64,000 nt of DNA from Acinetobacter sp. ANC 3903 (GTDB lineage Bacteria; Pseudomonadota; Gammaproteobacteria; Pseudomonadales; Moraxellaceae), in the NCBI RefSeq assembly GCF_002135315.1, contig NZ_NEGA01000020.1, positions 1-64,000 of the forward strand, given 5' to 3'. Below the pieces are notes generated by a model. The model saw nothing but the letters and a program-made list of their open reading frames with translations, made no database searches and was not told where the DNA came from. Positions 45,414 to 54,456 of the stretch are shown piece after piece; the first letter of the stretch is position 1; each line of letters starts with the position of its first letter. Made by a program: the position numbers and the translations under genes.

Positions 45414-46058
45414 TTAACGTAAAGCTTCAGGTAACAGCGGAATATTCGAGGATTTGACGAGTTCTGCTTTCATCTTTTGCAGCATCTGATAAGGTTGTTG
45501 CTGTACAAACATATTCACAAAAGTTAAAGGAATAGAGCCTTCCGGATTGGCATAACCATACGTTGAAACTTTAACCTTATTGTTAGCTAACTTCTGAAAA
45601 GTCCAATCCCCTTCATAATGGGTTAAACGAATATAATCGGGATTTTTCGGATAGCCTTTATCGACTGCCTTGTTTTTAATGCTGATGATGCCCTGTGCAT
45701 CTTTCATCATTTTACCTTGTACCACTAAATCGCGATCTTTCAGCGGAAAAGGAAAATCCAGCACCATATACAATAAAAACTCACCTTTTTTATCGTCGCG
45801 TGAAAGGACTTTGATACTGCCCATATACGGCACCCATTTCACCGCATGGTCGACATCCAGAATCAGACCAACAGCTTTTTCAACAGGCGTATCGTAGGTG
45901 GTTTCAGCTTTATATAAAAATACCGGGTTTTGACTGTTTTGATAGGTCCAAACTTTAATATTATTCTTGTTAATACTGAGCTTGGCATTATCTACAGGTT
46001 TAGCCTGTACAGTAGCAAGCATTGCTACTGTACAAGCCATAAATATCACTTTTTTCAT
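45414..46058 (-). CDS. Secreted START-domain (lipid-binding) protein
   Basis: A 214-residue protein with a cleavable signal peptide (MKKVIFMACTVAMLATVQA). The remainder has the layout of bacterial START/SRPBCC domains: VGLILDVDHAVKWVPYMGSIKVL, LYMVLDFPFPLKDRDLVVQGKM, then RLTHYEGDWTFQ and a C-terminal helix (PYQMLQKMKAELVKSS). Such proteins bind hydrophobic ligands in a helix-grip pocket. Its physiological ligand in Acinetobacter is not known. Exported, so it probably acts in the periplasm. Confidence 0.85.
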   Translation of the reverse strand: MKKVIFMACTVAMLATVQAKPVDNAKLSINKNNIKVWTYQNSQNPVFLYKAETTYDTPVEKAVGLILDVDHAVKWVPYMGSIKVLSRDDKKGEFLLYMVLDFPFPLKDRDLVVQGKMMKDAQGIISIKNKAVDKGYPKNPDYIRLTHYEGDWTFQKLANNKVKVSTYGYANPEGSIPLTFVNMFVQQQPYQMLQKMKAELVKSSNIPLLPEALR

Positions 46059-46118
46059 TCCATTGTGCTTCTTATTTTAATTTTGCTGTGTATTGTTATA
46101 AATGATTTTAACGATTTT

Positions 46119-46961
<843 letters not shown>

Positions 46962-47221
46962 CTAAATTGTTCTTACTATATCAAAACTCTGTACTAACAC
47001 TAAGTTTCAGTCTGAAATATTTTATTGAAAAAAAGAGAAACGGGTTCTGACTAATGCTTATGCCTAGGCACAATGTAACAGCTCAGCCTCAACTGGTTCA
47101 TGTATTGAAAGTTCAGCGTTAAAAATAAATGATTTTACTGCTGATTTTCATCTCCCTGTAAACATCACTGCGCAGACTACGCAACACGAATGATCAAAAG
47201 ATGAATTATAAGGAGATCAGC

Positions 47222-47473
47222 ATGCATTCGAAAAAAATTGCGTTAACCGTTTTTGTGGCAACACTGGTTACCACAGCATGGGCAGAACCTACAGTCCAAG
47301 CAGGGGATACTTTAGAAAGCTTGTCGAAAGTTAAAATTAGCGTCAGCACACATTCGACTATGCAAGATCAAGGCTCAGAAAAAAAATCGGTAACAACTGA
47401 GTCAACCCCCCATTCTGAAACAGTATCGCAACTGGTAGATGTTGAGGCTATTGACAAACCGATCATCGAATAA
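47222..47473 (+). CDS. Small secreted hypothetical protein (83 aa)
   Basis: I do not recognise this family. It starts at the ATG at 47222, with AAGGAG 7 bases upstream (the ORF's earlier start at 47201 lacks one). The first 21 residues (MHSKKIALTVFVATLVTTAWA) are a signal peptide, with cleavage likely after AWA. The mature 60 residues are Ser/Thr/Glu-rich, without cysteine, and probably disordered. The opening QAGDTLESLSKVK looks like the start of a LysM motif, but the rest is missing. It is followed by a strong terminator, which supports a real gene. Confidence 0.7.
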   Translation: MHSKKIALTVFVATLVTTAWAEPTVQAGDTLESLSKVKISVSTHSTMQDQGSEKKSVTTESTPHSETVSQLVDVEAIDKPIIE

Positions 47474-47489
47474 GCGCTCAAATGGCTAT

Positions 47490-47528
47490 AAAAAAAGGGG
47501 GGACTATTCAATATTCCCCCCTTTTTTT
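47490..47528. terminator. G6/C6 bidirectional terminator between small gene and dnaJ
   Basis: A7-G6 pairs with C6-T7 around a 13-base loop. It lies between convergent genes (47473 and 47545) and should serve both. Confidence 0.88.
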
Positions 47529-47544
47529 CAAACTGTGTCTGAAA

Positions 47545-48657
47545 TTAATCAAACAGGCCAAAGAACGATTTTTTCTTAGGCGATGATTTATTGTCGTCAC
47601 CATCCATGGTTTCTTGCAATTCTTTCAACAACTCACGTTGACGTGCAGTCAAGTTCACCGGTGTTTCGACTACCACGCGGCAAAGCAAGTCACCCTGCAT
47701 GCTGGTACGTACCGGTTTAACCCCTTTACCACGCAGGCGGAACATTTTGCCAGTTTGAGTTCCCTCAGGAATTTTCAGGCTGACACGGCCATCCAGGGTT
47801 GGAATCTGAATTTCTTTACCAAGTGCTGCATCGGCAATAGATACCGGCACATCCATATACAGGTCTGCACCGTCACGCTGAAAGATTTCATGCTCACGCA
47901 CAACCACTTCTACGTATAAGTCACCAGACTGACCATCACGGATTGCTTCACCCTTACCGCTTAAACGTACGCGGTCGCCGTTGTCCACCCCTGCAGGAAT
48001 GGTGACTTCAAGGGTTTGCTGACGGTCTTTTACGCCTGAACCATGACAAGTGTTACATGGGTTCTTGATGATTTTGCCTTGACCGCGACAGGTGCTACAA
48101 GTCTGCTGAACAGAGAAGAAACCTTGCTGCATGCGCACTTGACCTGCACCATGACAGGTTTTACAGGTTTCAACATCGTTCGGGTTTTTAGAACCTTTAC
48201 CATCACAGGCCTCACAAGGTGCCGGTGCAGTAAAGGTAATGGTTTTCTTCACGCCCTTAACCGCTTCTTCAAGGGTTAATTCAATAACGTAGCGCAGGTC
48301 TGATCCGCGACGTGCACGTTGCTGACCACGGCCACCGCCGCCACCAAACGCACCACCAAAGATGTCGCCAAACTGACTGAAAATGTCTTCTGCGCTGAAA
48401 CCGCCGCCGAAGCCGCCACCGCCCATGCCGCCTTCAAAGGCGTTATGCCCCATACGGTCATACATGCTGCGTTTTTCGCTGTCGGATAAAATTTCATAAG
48501 CTTCAGCAGCTTCTTTAAATTTTTCTTCAGCTTCAGGGTTGTCCGGGTTACGGTCTGGATGATATTTCATCGCCAACTTACGGTAGGCTTTTTTAATTTC
48601 ATCATCACTAGCGGTTTTAGCGACGCCCAAAACCTCATAATAATCACGTTTAGCCAT
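47545..48657 (-). CDS. dnaJ: Chaperone DnaJ (Hsp40)
   Basis: DnaJ delivers clients to DnaK and stimulates its ATPase. The 370 residues have the J domain with HPD (YHPDRNPDN near residue 32), a Gly/Phe-rich region (about 75-115), four C-x2-C-x-G-x-G zinc repeats ([32 protein letters not shown]), and the C-terminal substrate domains. dnaK is not in the window. The 3' end abuts the terminator shared with the small secreted gene. Confidence 0.97.
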   Translation of the reverse strand: MAKRDYYEVLGVAKTASDDEIKKAYRKLAMKYHPDRNPDNPEAEEKFKEAAEAYEILSDSEKRSMYDRMGHNAFEGGMGGGGFGGGFSAEDIFSQFGDIFGGAFGGGGGRGQQRARRGSDLRYVIELTLEEAVKGVKKTITFTAPAPCEACDGKGSKNPNDVETCKTCHGAGQVRMQQGFFSVQQTCSTCRGQGKIIKNPCNTCHGSGVKDRQQTLEVTIPAGVDNGDRVRLSGKGEAIRDGQSGDLYVEVVVREHEIFQRDGADLYMDVPVSIADAALGKEIQIPTLDGRVSLKIPEGTQTGKMFRLRGKGVKPVRTSMQGDLLCRVVVETPVNLTARQRELLKELQETMDGDDNKSSPKKKSFFGLFD

Positions 48658-48763
48658 GTCTGGCGATGCTCCTCACGGAATTTTATTTAATACTTAACTG
48701 TGGAGTGAAATTGGGATGCAAACAAATTTTACAAGGGGACGAGGGGAAAAAAATTTATCCAGC

Positions 48764-49141
48764 CTAGAAAACGGCTTTATTTTTGAAAAATCGGGAAATC
48801 CCTTTAAGCCAGGCATTCAACAGGAATAAAAAGGCAATCATGGCAAAAACTACGCCTGCAACAGTACAACCTTTTACCCAAACTGCACTATCCCAATAAA
48901 AGAAAATCAGCGGAATAAACCACAGTGCTGCAAAACACACCAGAATCATATAAATCACAATATTACGCATGATCCAGAGGGCTTGGGCTTCAAGCCAGAC
49001 CTCCACTTCATCCACCTGTGTGACTTTTCGCGCAAACCAATAAGCAAATATGCCACTAATCACAGTAAATAACGCGAAAAACATCAAGACATAGGAAATC
49101 GCAACGGAACGGCGAAGTCGGCTTAAGTTGTCTTGCTTCAT
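48764..49141 (-). CDS. Small integral membrane protein (hypothetical)
   Basis: I do not recognise a named family. The 125 residues predict three membrane helices (about 14-36, 56-78 and 90-110) with a basic N-terminus (RLRRS) and a basic C-terminal tail (GISRFFKNKAVF). The loop VTQVDEVEVWLEAQALW between helices 1 and 2 is acidic. It resembles the small DUF4870-like or YtcA-like membrane proteins in layout, but I could not see a diagnostic motif. It stands alone between dnaJ and the efflux genes. Confidence 0.75.
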   Translation of the reverse strand: MKQDNLSRLRRSVAISYVLMFFALFTVISGIFAYWFARKVTQVDEVEVWLEAQALWIMRNIVIYMILVCFAALWFIPLIFFYWDSAVWVKGCTVAGVVFAMIAFLFLLNAWLKGISRFFKNKAVF

Positions 49142-49274
49142 GTGCGTTTCAACCCCATTTACCGCATGTTTAGAGTTTTAATATGCAGTAAATTGCTTGA
49201 TAAAAATGTATACAAATATTAGGTGCTACTATATTGAAATTTTCAACATTTCGCACCTGCTTATTGTCAAAAAA

Positions 49275-52200
49275 TTACTCCGTTTGGCTATTTTTTTGCA
49301 CTTTAAACCATTGCGCATACAATGCCGGTAAAAAGAACAGCGTCAACAGGGTCGCCACAATCAAACCGCCCATAATGGCAACGGCCATCGGACCAAAGAA
49401 AATACTGCGTGATAATGGAATCATCGCCAGTACTGCAGCCAGCGCTGTAAGCACAATCGGACGGCAACGACGCACGGTTGCATCAATAATGGCATTCCAG
49501 GGGTCATGTCCAGCCTGAATATCCTGTTCAATCTGGTCAATCAGGATTAAAGAATTGCGCATGATCATTCCCGACAGGGCAATGGTTCCCAGCATCGCCA
49601 CAAAACCAAAGGGTTTATTCAGCAATAATAGAAACAGTACTACCCCGATCAACCCTAAAGGCGCAGTCAAAAACACAATAAACGCGCGTGACATACTCTT
49701 GAGCTGAATCATCAGCAAGGTCATCACCACCGCCAGGAAGAACGGCATACCGGCATTGACCGAGTTCTGTCCACGAGCTGACTCTTCGACCGTACCGCCC
49801 ACTTCAACTAGATAACCGCTTGGCAGTTCGGCACGCAGCTGATCCATTTGATCGACCAGTTCATTCACTACGGTAGCCGGCTGCAAGTTGGTGCGAATAT
49901 CTGCACGCACGGTAATGGTCGGCAAACGGTTACGATGCCAAATCAGGCCATCTTCAAATTTATATTCAATTTTGGCAATTTGCGCCAATGGCACCGAGCC
50001 CCCATTGGCAGTGGGTACCGCCAGACTGGACAATGATTCCACACTAATCCGTTCGTTCTGATCACCACGCAAACGAATATCAATCAGTTCACGTTTTTCA
50101 CGATACTGGTTAATCACGGCACCGCTGATAGAACTGTTCAGGAATTGTGATAAATCTAAGCTTGATACCCCCATTTGACGGGCACGGTCCTGATCAATAT
50201 GCAGCTGAATGACCTTACTTGGCTCGCCCCAATCCAGATGGACATTGCTGGTATTTGGATTATCTGCAATGACCGCAGACACTTTATGCGCCCACTGACG
50301 CACCAGATTCAGGTCTTCACCGGAAACGCGGTACTGCAATGGATAACCGACTGGCGGGCCATTTTCCAATAGTGAGACCCGGGTACGCACATCTGGCAGC
50401 AGTTTGCGGATTTCCTGATCCAGAGATCTGCGGATTTCATCGCGGTCATCCAGAGATGAAGCCAAGACCACAAACTGGGCAAAACTGGCTTGTGGCAATT
50501 GCTGATCCAGCGGCAAATAGAAACGGGTGGAACCTGTGCCGACATAGGCCACATAGTTGTCGATGCCCTGTTTGGTCGACAGGAATTTTTCCACTTTCTT
50601 GACGGCATTTTCTGTGGCCGTGAGCGATGCACCTTCTTCCAATTTTAAATCGACCAGAATTTCGGCACGATTGGATGGCGGGAAGAATTGCTGTGGCACC
50701 AGTTTAAACATCAGCACCGACAGCACAAAAATGCCGACCGTGGTGGCAATCACGGTTTTACGATAGGTCAGGCACTTATTTACCAATCCTCTAAATTTTT
50801 GATAAAACTTGGTTTGATAAGGATCATGATGTTCACCGGCATGATGCAGCACCGCCGGAGGTTCGGGTTGCTTGCGTAAGCGTGCCCATAAGCGCTGATA
50901 CCACGGCGCTTTCTGAAGCAGATCTTTATTAAAATCTGGAAGTAACTTATCGCCTAAATATGGGACAAAAAGAACCGCTGCAAACCATGACACCACCAAG
51001 GCAATGGTCACCACCTGGAAAATGGAACGGGTATATTCCCCAGTACTGGATGCTGCAGTGGCAATCGGCAAAAAGCCGGCTGCGGTAATCAAGGTGCCTG
51101 TCAGCATTGGAAAAGCCGTGGTTTTCCAGGCAAAGCCTGCGGCTTCAAGCCGGCTATAGCCCTGCTCCATTTTAATCGCCATCATTTCAATCGCGATTAT
51201 GGCATCATCCACCAGCAGGCCCAGCGCGAGAATTAAAGCGCCGAGTGAAATTTTATGCAGTCCGACATCAAATATATTCATGCCGGCAAAGGTCATGGCC
51301 AGCACCAGTGGAATGGAAAATGCCACCACCAGCCCGGTACGGAAACCCAGAGAAAAGAAACTGACCAGCAACACGATAATCACTGCTTCTGTCAGCACTT
51401 TCATGAATTCATTAACGCTGCGTTTCACTGCAACAGGTTGATCGGAGACTTTTTTCAGCTGCATGCCCAAAGGCAAAGATTTTTGTAAATGGGCAAATTC
51501 AGTTTCCAGATTTTTACCTAAAGCCAGAATATCGCCGCCTTTACGCATGGAAACTGCAATGCCGATGCCATTTTCACCCATAAAGCGCATACGTGGCTGG
51601 GCCGGTTCGCTAAAGCCGCGATAAATGTCGGCAACATCGCCCAGTTGAATGGTTTTGCCTGCCACCAAAAGCGGCATGTGCTTGAGTTCATCAACATTTT
51701 GCAACTGGCCACTCACCCGCATTTGAATACGGTCGGTCCCTGTTTCAAAGAAACCTGCACTGGCCATGCTATTTTGCTGTTGTAGCGCTTGCTGAATCGC
51801 GGTGACCGGGATGCCGAGTTGTGCCGCTTTGGTATTGGACAGTTCAATCCAGATTTTCTGGTCTTGCAGGCCCACCAGATTGACTTTTGCAACATCCTTG
51901 ACACGCTGCAACTGCAACTGCAAACGGTCGGCATATTCCTTCAATATGGCGTAGTCATAATCCTTACCGGTCAAGACATAGATATTTCCGAAGGTATCGC
52001 CAAATTCATCATTAAAGAAAGGCCCTTGTACGCCACTCGGCAGTTGATGCTGGATGTCACCGATTTTTTTACGCACCTGATACCAAACATCGGGAATTTG
52101 ACTGGAGCGTAATGAATCTTTGGCGACAAAAGTCACCAATGACTCACCGGGACGCGAATAGGCCATAATGCGTTCGTAATTGCCGGTACTCATCAGTTCC

Positions 52201-52424
52201 TTTTCAATACGATCCGTTACCTGCAAGGACACTTCCTGTGCGGTTGCACCCGGCCAGTAGGTCTGGATCACCATCACCTTAAAGGTAAACGGCGGATCTT
52301 CACTTTGTGCCAGTTTGGAATAGGAAACGATCCCGACTATACCCAGCAGCAGCATGAAATAAAGGATCAGGCCTTTATTTTTCAGTGCCCATTCCGACAG
52401 GTTAAAGTTCATGCCTAAATTCAT
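49275..52424 (-). CDS. RND efflux pump permease (HAE1, AcrB-like)
   Basis: The 1049-residue inner-membrane antiporter is of the hydrophobe/amphiphile RND type. It has a membrane helix near residue 20, followed by the porter domain (WPGATAQEVSLQVTDRIE, RPGESLVTFVAKDS), and helices 2-6 near 340-500 with the proton-relay aspartates in GLLVDDAIIAIEMM. The second porter half (about 560-880) and helices 8-12 (GTIALSGMIMRNSLILIDQIEQDI) complete it. It overlaps the adaptor gene by 4 bases. Similar pumps (MexK/VmeF type in my recollection) export dyes, detergents and antibiotics; no outer-membrane channel gene is next to it, so a shared TolC/OprM-like channel is implied. Confidence 0.93.
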   Translation of the reverse strand: MNLGMNFNLSEWALKNKGLILYFMLLLGIVGIVSYSKLAQSEDPPFTFKVMVIQTYWPGATAQEVSLQVTDRIEKELMSTGNYERIMAYSRPGESLVTFVAKDSLRSSQIPDVWYQVRKKIGDIQHQLPSGVQGPFFNDEFGDTFGNIYVLTGKDYDYAILKEYADRLQLQLQRVKDVAKVNLVGLQDQKIWIELSNTKAAQLGIPVTAIQQALQQQNSMASAGFFETGTDRIQMRVSGQLQNVDELKHMPLLVAGKTIQLGDVADIYRGFSEPAQPRMRFMGENGIGIAVSMRKGGDILALGKNLETEFAHLQKSLPLGMQLKKVSDQPVAVKRSVNEFMKVLTEAVIIVLLVSFFSLGFRTGLVVAFSIPLVLAMTFAGMNIFDVGLHKISLGALILALGLLVDDAIIAIEMMAIKMEQGYSRLEAAGFAWKTTAFPMLTGTLITAAGFLPIATAASSTGEYTRSIFQVVTIALVVSWFAAVLFVPYLGDKLLPDFNKDLLQKAPWYQRLWARLRKQPEPPAVLHHAGEHHDPYQTKFYQKFRGLVNKCLTYRKTVIATTVGIFVLSVLMFKLVPQQFFPPSNRAEILVDLKLEEGASLTATENAVKKVEKFLSTKQGIDNYVAYVGTGSTRFYLPLDQQLPQASFAQFVVLASSLDDRDEIRRSLDQEIRKLLPDVRTRVSLLENGPPVGYPLQYRVSGEDLNLVRQWAHKVSAVIADNPNTSNVHLDWGEPSKVIQLHIDQDRARQMGVSSLDLSQFLNSSISGAVINQYREKRELIDIRLRGDQNERISVESLSSLAVPTANGGSVPLAQIAKIEYKFEDGLIWHRNRLPTITVRADIRTNLQPATVVNELVDQMDQLRAELPSGYLVEVGGTVEESARGQNSVNAGMPFFLAVVMTLLMIQLKSMSRAFIVFLTAPLGLIGVVLFLLLLNKPFGFVAMLGTIALSGMIMRNSLILIDQIEQDIQAGHDPWNAIIDATVRRCRPIVLTALAAVLAMIPLSRSIFFGPMAVAIMGGLIVATLLTLFFLPALYAQWFKVQKNSQTE

Positions 52425-53539
52425 GATGCAGCTCCTGCCGAAATTTTCACGACACGATTTTCACGGTCAATCGGCTGGATTTTTTGTTTTTCACGCAATA
52501 AGTGCACGCCGCCAATCACCACATAATCTTGCGGATTCAGGCCAGACAATACCGGCACGCTGTCGCGACCATAAGCCCCCAATGTTACTGCTACCTTGTG
52601 AATGGTCTGATCGGGTTTCACCACCCAGACATAAGCCTGCTGGTCATTGGCAGAAACACTGGACAACGGCACGCTGAGTACATTGTTTTGGGTGTGGTTA
52701 AAAAACACCCGCGCACTCTGACCCAGCTGAATGGCAGAGTTGCCTTCCCGCAAAACCACCTTGACACTAAAGGTACGGGACTGATCGGCTGCCGGAGAGA
52801 TTTCCCGCACATAGGCGGCAAATTTGTCTTCAGGCTTGGACCACAAGGTGACCCACGCCGTTTGACCGACTTTAATCTCTGAAATGGCCTGTTCCGGTAC
52901 CCCGATCACCACTTCACGATCACCGGCAATCGCCATCTGATAAGCCGCCTGTCCAGCAGCGACCACCTGCCCCACTTCAATATTACGCGCGGTAATCACC
53001 CCGTTTTTATTGGCAATCAGCTGGTTATAACCGGTCTGGTTACTGCTGACTTCATAATTGGATTGTGCCTGCTTTAAAGCTGACATCGCCGATTTGTACT
53101 GGTTTTCAACCGCGTCGTATTGTGAACGGCTCACGGCATTCATCGGTAGCAGCTGTTTAAAACGTTGCAGTTCATCTGCGGCAATTTTTGCGGCCGACTG
53201 AGCACTTTCCAGTTGAGCTTTTGCTGCATTGAGCTGCAGCTGGGCATCTTTCACATCCAGTTTTGCCAGTACCTGCCCCACTTTGACCTGATCACCGACA
53301 TCGACATAACGTTCGATAATCTGTCCGCCCACCCGGAAAGCCAAAGCCGTTTGCTGGCGTGCCTGCACATCTCCAGCATAGCTTTTCTGCTCGTTATGAG
53401 TACTGTTCGGCTGAGTCACCATCACCAACGGGACCTGTTCTGTTTCGGTTGCCTCCGTGCTGCAGCCCAATAAAGTCACACTGCAAATAATCATCATGCT
53501 GGCAAGGGCGGTTTTTACTGCAATCTTTACTGTGCTCAT
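52421..53539 (-). CDS. RND efflux periplasmic adaptor lipoprotein
   Basis: A 372-residue membrane-fusion protein. The signal ends with lipobox LLGC (cysteine near residue 26). Then come the first lipoyl half (AFRVGGQIIERYVDVGDQVKVGQVLAKLD), a helical hairpin (about 85-150), second lipoyl half (NKNGVITARNIEVGQVVAAGQ), a beta barrel and a membrane-proximal domain. It bridges the permease to an outer-membrane channel. ATGA overlap with the permease gene. A TetR regulator is divergent, and a palindrome lies in the shared promoter region. Confidence 0.93.
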   Translation of the reverse strand: MSTVKIAVKTALASMMIICSVTLLGCSTEATETEQVPLVMVTQPNSTHNEQKSYAGDVQARQQTALAFRVGGQIIERYVDVGDQVKVGQVLAKLDVKDAQLQLNAAKAQLESAQSAAKIAADELQRFKQLLPMNAVSRSQYDAVENQYKSAMSALKQAQSNYEVSSNQTGYNQLIANKNGVITARNIEVGQVVAAGQAAYQMAIAGDREVVIGVPEQAISEIKVGQTAWVTLWSKPEDKFAAYVREISPAADQSRTFSVKVVLREGNSAIQLGQSARVFFNHTQNNVLSVPLSSVSANDQQAYVWVVKPDQTIHKVAVTLGAYGRDSVPVLSGLNPQDYVVIGGVHLLREKQKIQPIDRENRVVKISAGAAS

Positions 53540-53607
53540 GAGGTTGGCTCTTATCTCAAAATGTTTTTTAGGGCAAAATAAGCATTATCTTAAACTGATC
53601 GTTTTTT

Positions 53608-53635
53608 AATTAATATACTTATCGGTACATTAATT
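53608..53635. promoter_or_regulatory. Probable TetR operator between tetR and the efflux operon
   Basis: Arms AATTAATATAC (53608-53618) and GTACATTAATT (53625-53635) are inverted with 10 of 11 positions matching, around a 6-base centre TTATCG. This 28-base palindrome lies between the divergent genes, about 20 bases before the TetR start. It is a typical TetR-family operator layout, and the arm contains TATACT, which could be a -10 box for tetR. Confidence 0.65.
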
Positions 53636-53655
53636 GGGAATCGAGGGTCAAATCA

Positions 53656-54309
53656 ATGACCTTTTTCATTTTTTTGGAAAAAATTGTGCAAATAAATGTG
53701 GGTCGCCCCAAAGACTTAGAAAAACGTCAGCGCATTTTAACTGCAGCAAAAAGCTTATTTTTAAGGTATGGCTACCATGGTTCCAGCATGAACCAGATTG
53801 CCCAGGAAGCGGGTGTCACCAAACTGACGGTCTACAATCACTTTCAGGACAAAGCCAATTTATTTGTCTGTGCCATTGTTGCAACATGCGAAGAATTACT
53901 CAGTGCTCGTCCCTTAAACCTGCAAGCCGACAGTAATTTTTATCAAGAATTTGTGCATGCCTGTGAGCTGGCCCTCAATATCACAAACTTGCCAGAAGCC
54001 ATCAAACTGGAACGCTTATTGGTGGAACTGGCGGCAGAACAGAATCCACTGGCACAGACATTTTATAATGCCTGCCATCTACGTATGAATGCGCTGTGGG
54101 AAAACTTTTTTCAGCAGGCCATCGAATTGGGCTTTATTCAGCCAGAAGCATTAAAAAACCTGACCTTACTGATCCTTTCTTTATTGTTTGGCATGCGTCA
54201 TCATGAGGTACTGCTTGGGGTTCGGGAAGTGCCTACTGCTGAAGAAAGGCAGCAGATTATTCAGTACAGCATTGAAATTTTTATGCTGAAATATCAAAAA
54301 AAACCTTAA
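53656..54309 (+). CDS. TetR-family transcriptional regulator (AcrR-like)
   Basis: A 217-residue repressor candidate for the adjacent efflux operon. The DNA-binding domain has KRQRILTAAKSLFLRYGYHGSSMNQIAQEAGV, split into helix 1 and the helix-turn-helix, ending TKLTVYNHFQDKANLF (residues about 23-72). The ligand-binding half follows. The ATG at 53656 has GAGGG 9 bases upstream; a GTG at 53686 (VQINVGRPKD) with GGA upstream is an equal alternative and would give the usual family N-terminus. Ligand unknown. Confidence 0.92.
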   Translation: MTFFIFLEKIVQINVGRPKDLEKRQRILTAAKSLFLRYGYHGSSMNQIAQEAGVTKLTVYNHFQDKANLFVCAIVATCEELLSARPLNLQADSNFYQEFVHACELALNITNLPEAIKLERLLVELAAEQNPLAQTFYNACHLRMNALWENFFQQAIELGFIQPEALKNLTLLILSLLFGMRHHEVLLGVREVPTAEERQQIIQYSIEIFMLKYQKKP

Positions 54310-54456
54310 AAGCTATTGTTCCATTTTACTGACTGCGCAAACAGCACCTCAATTGCGAGTTTTAGCAGCAAAAAATACCGACTTTTGTCTGTCCCCTACT
54401 TGGAATGTCATTGAATCGGGGTATATTCAAAGGAGTAGCCTAGGAGAATGAAAAAA

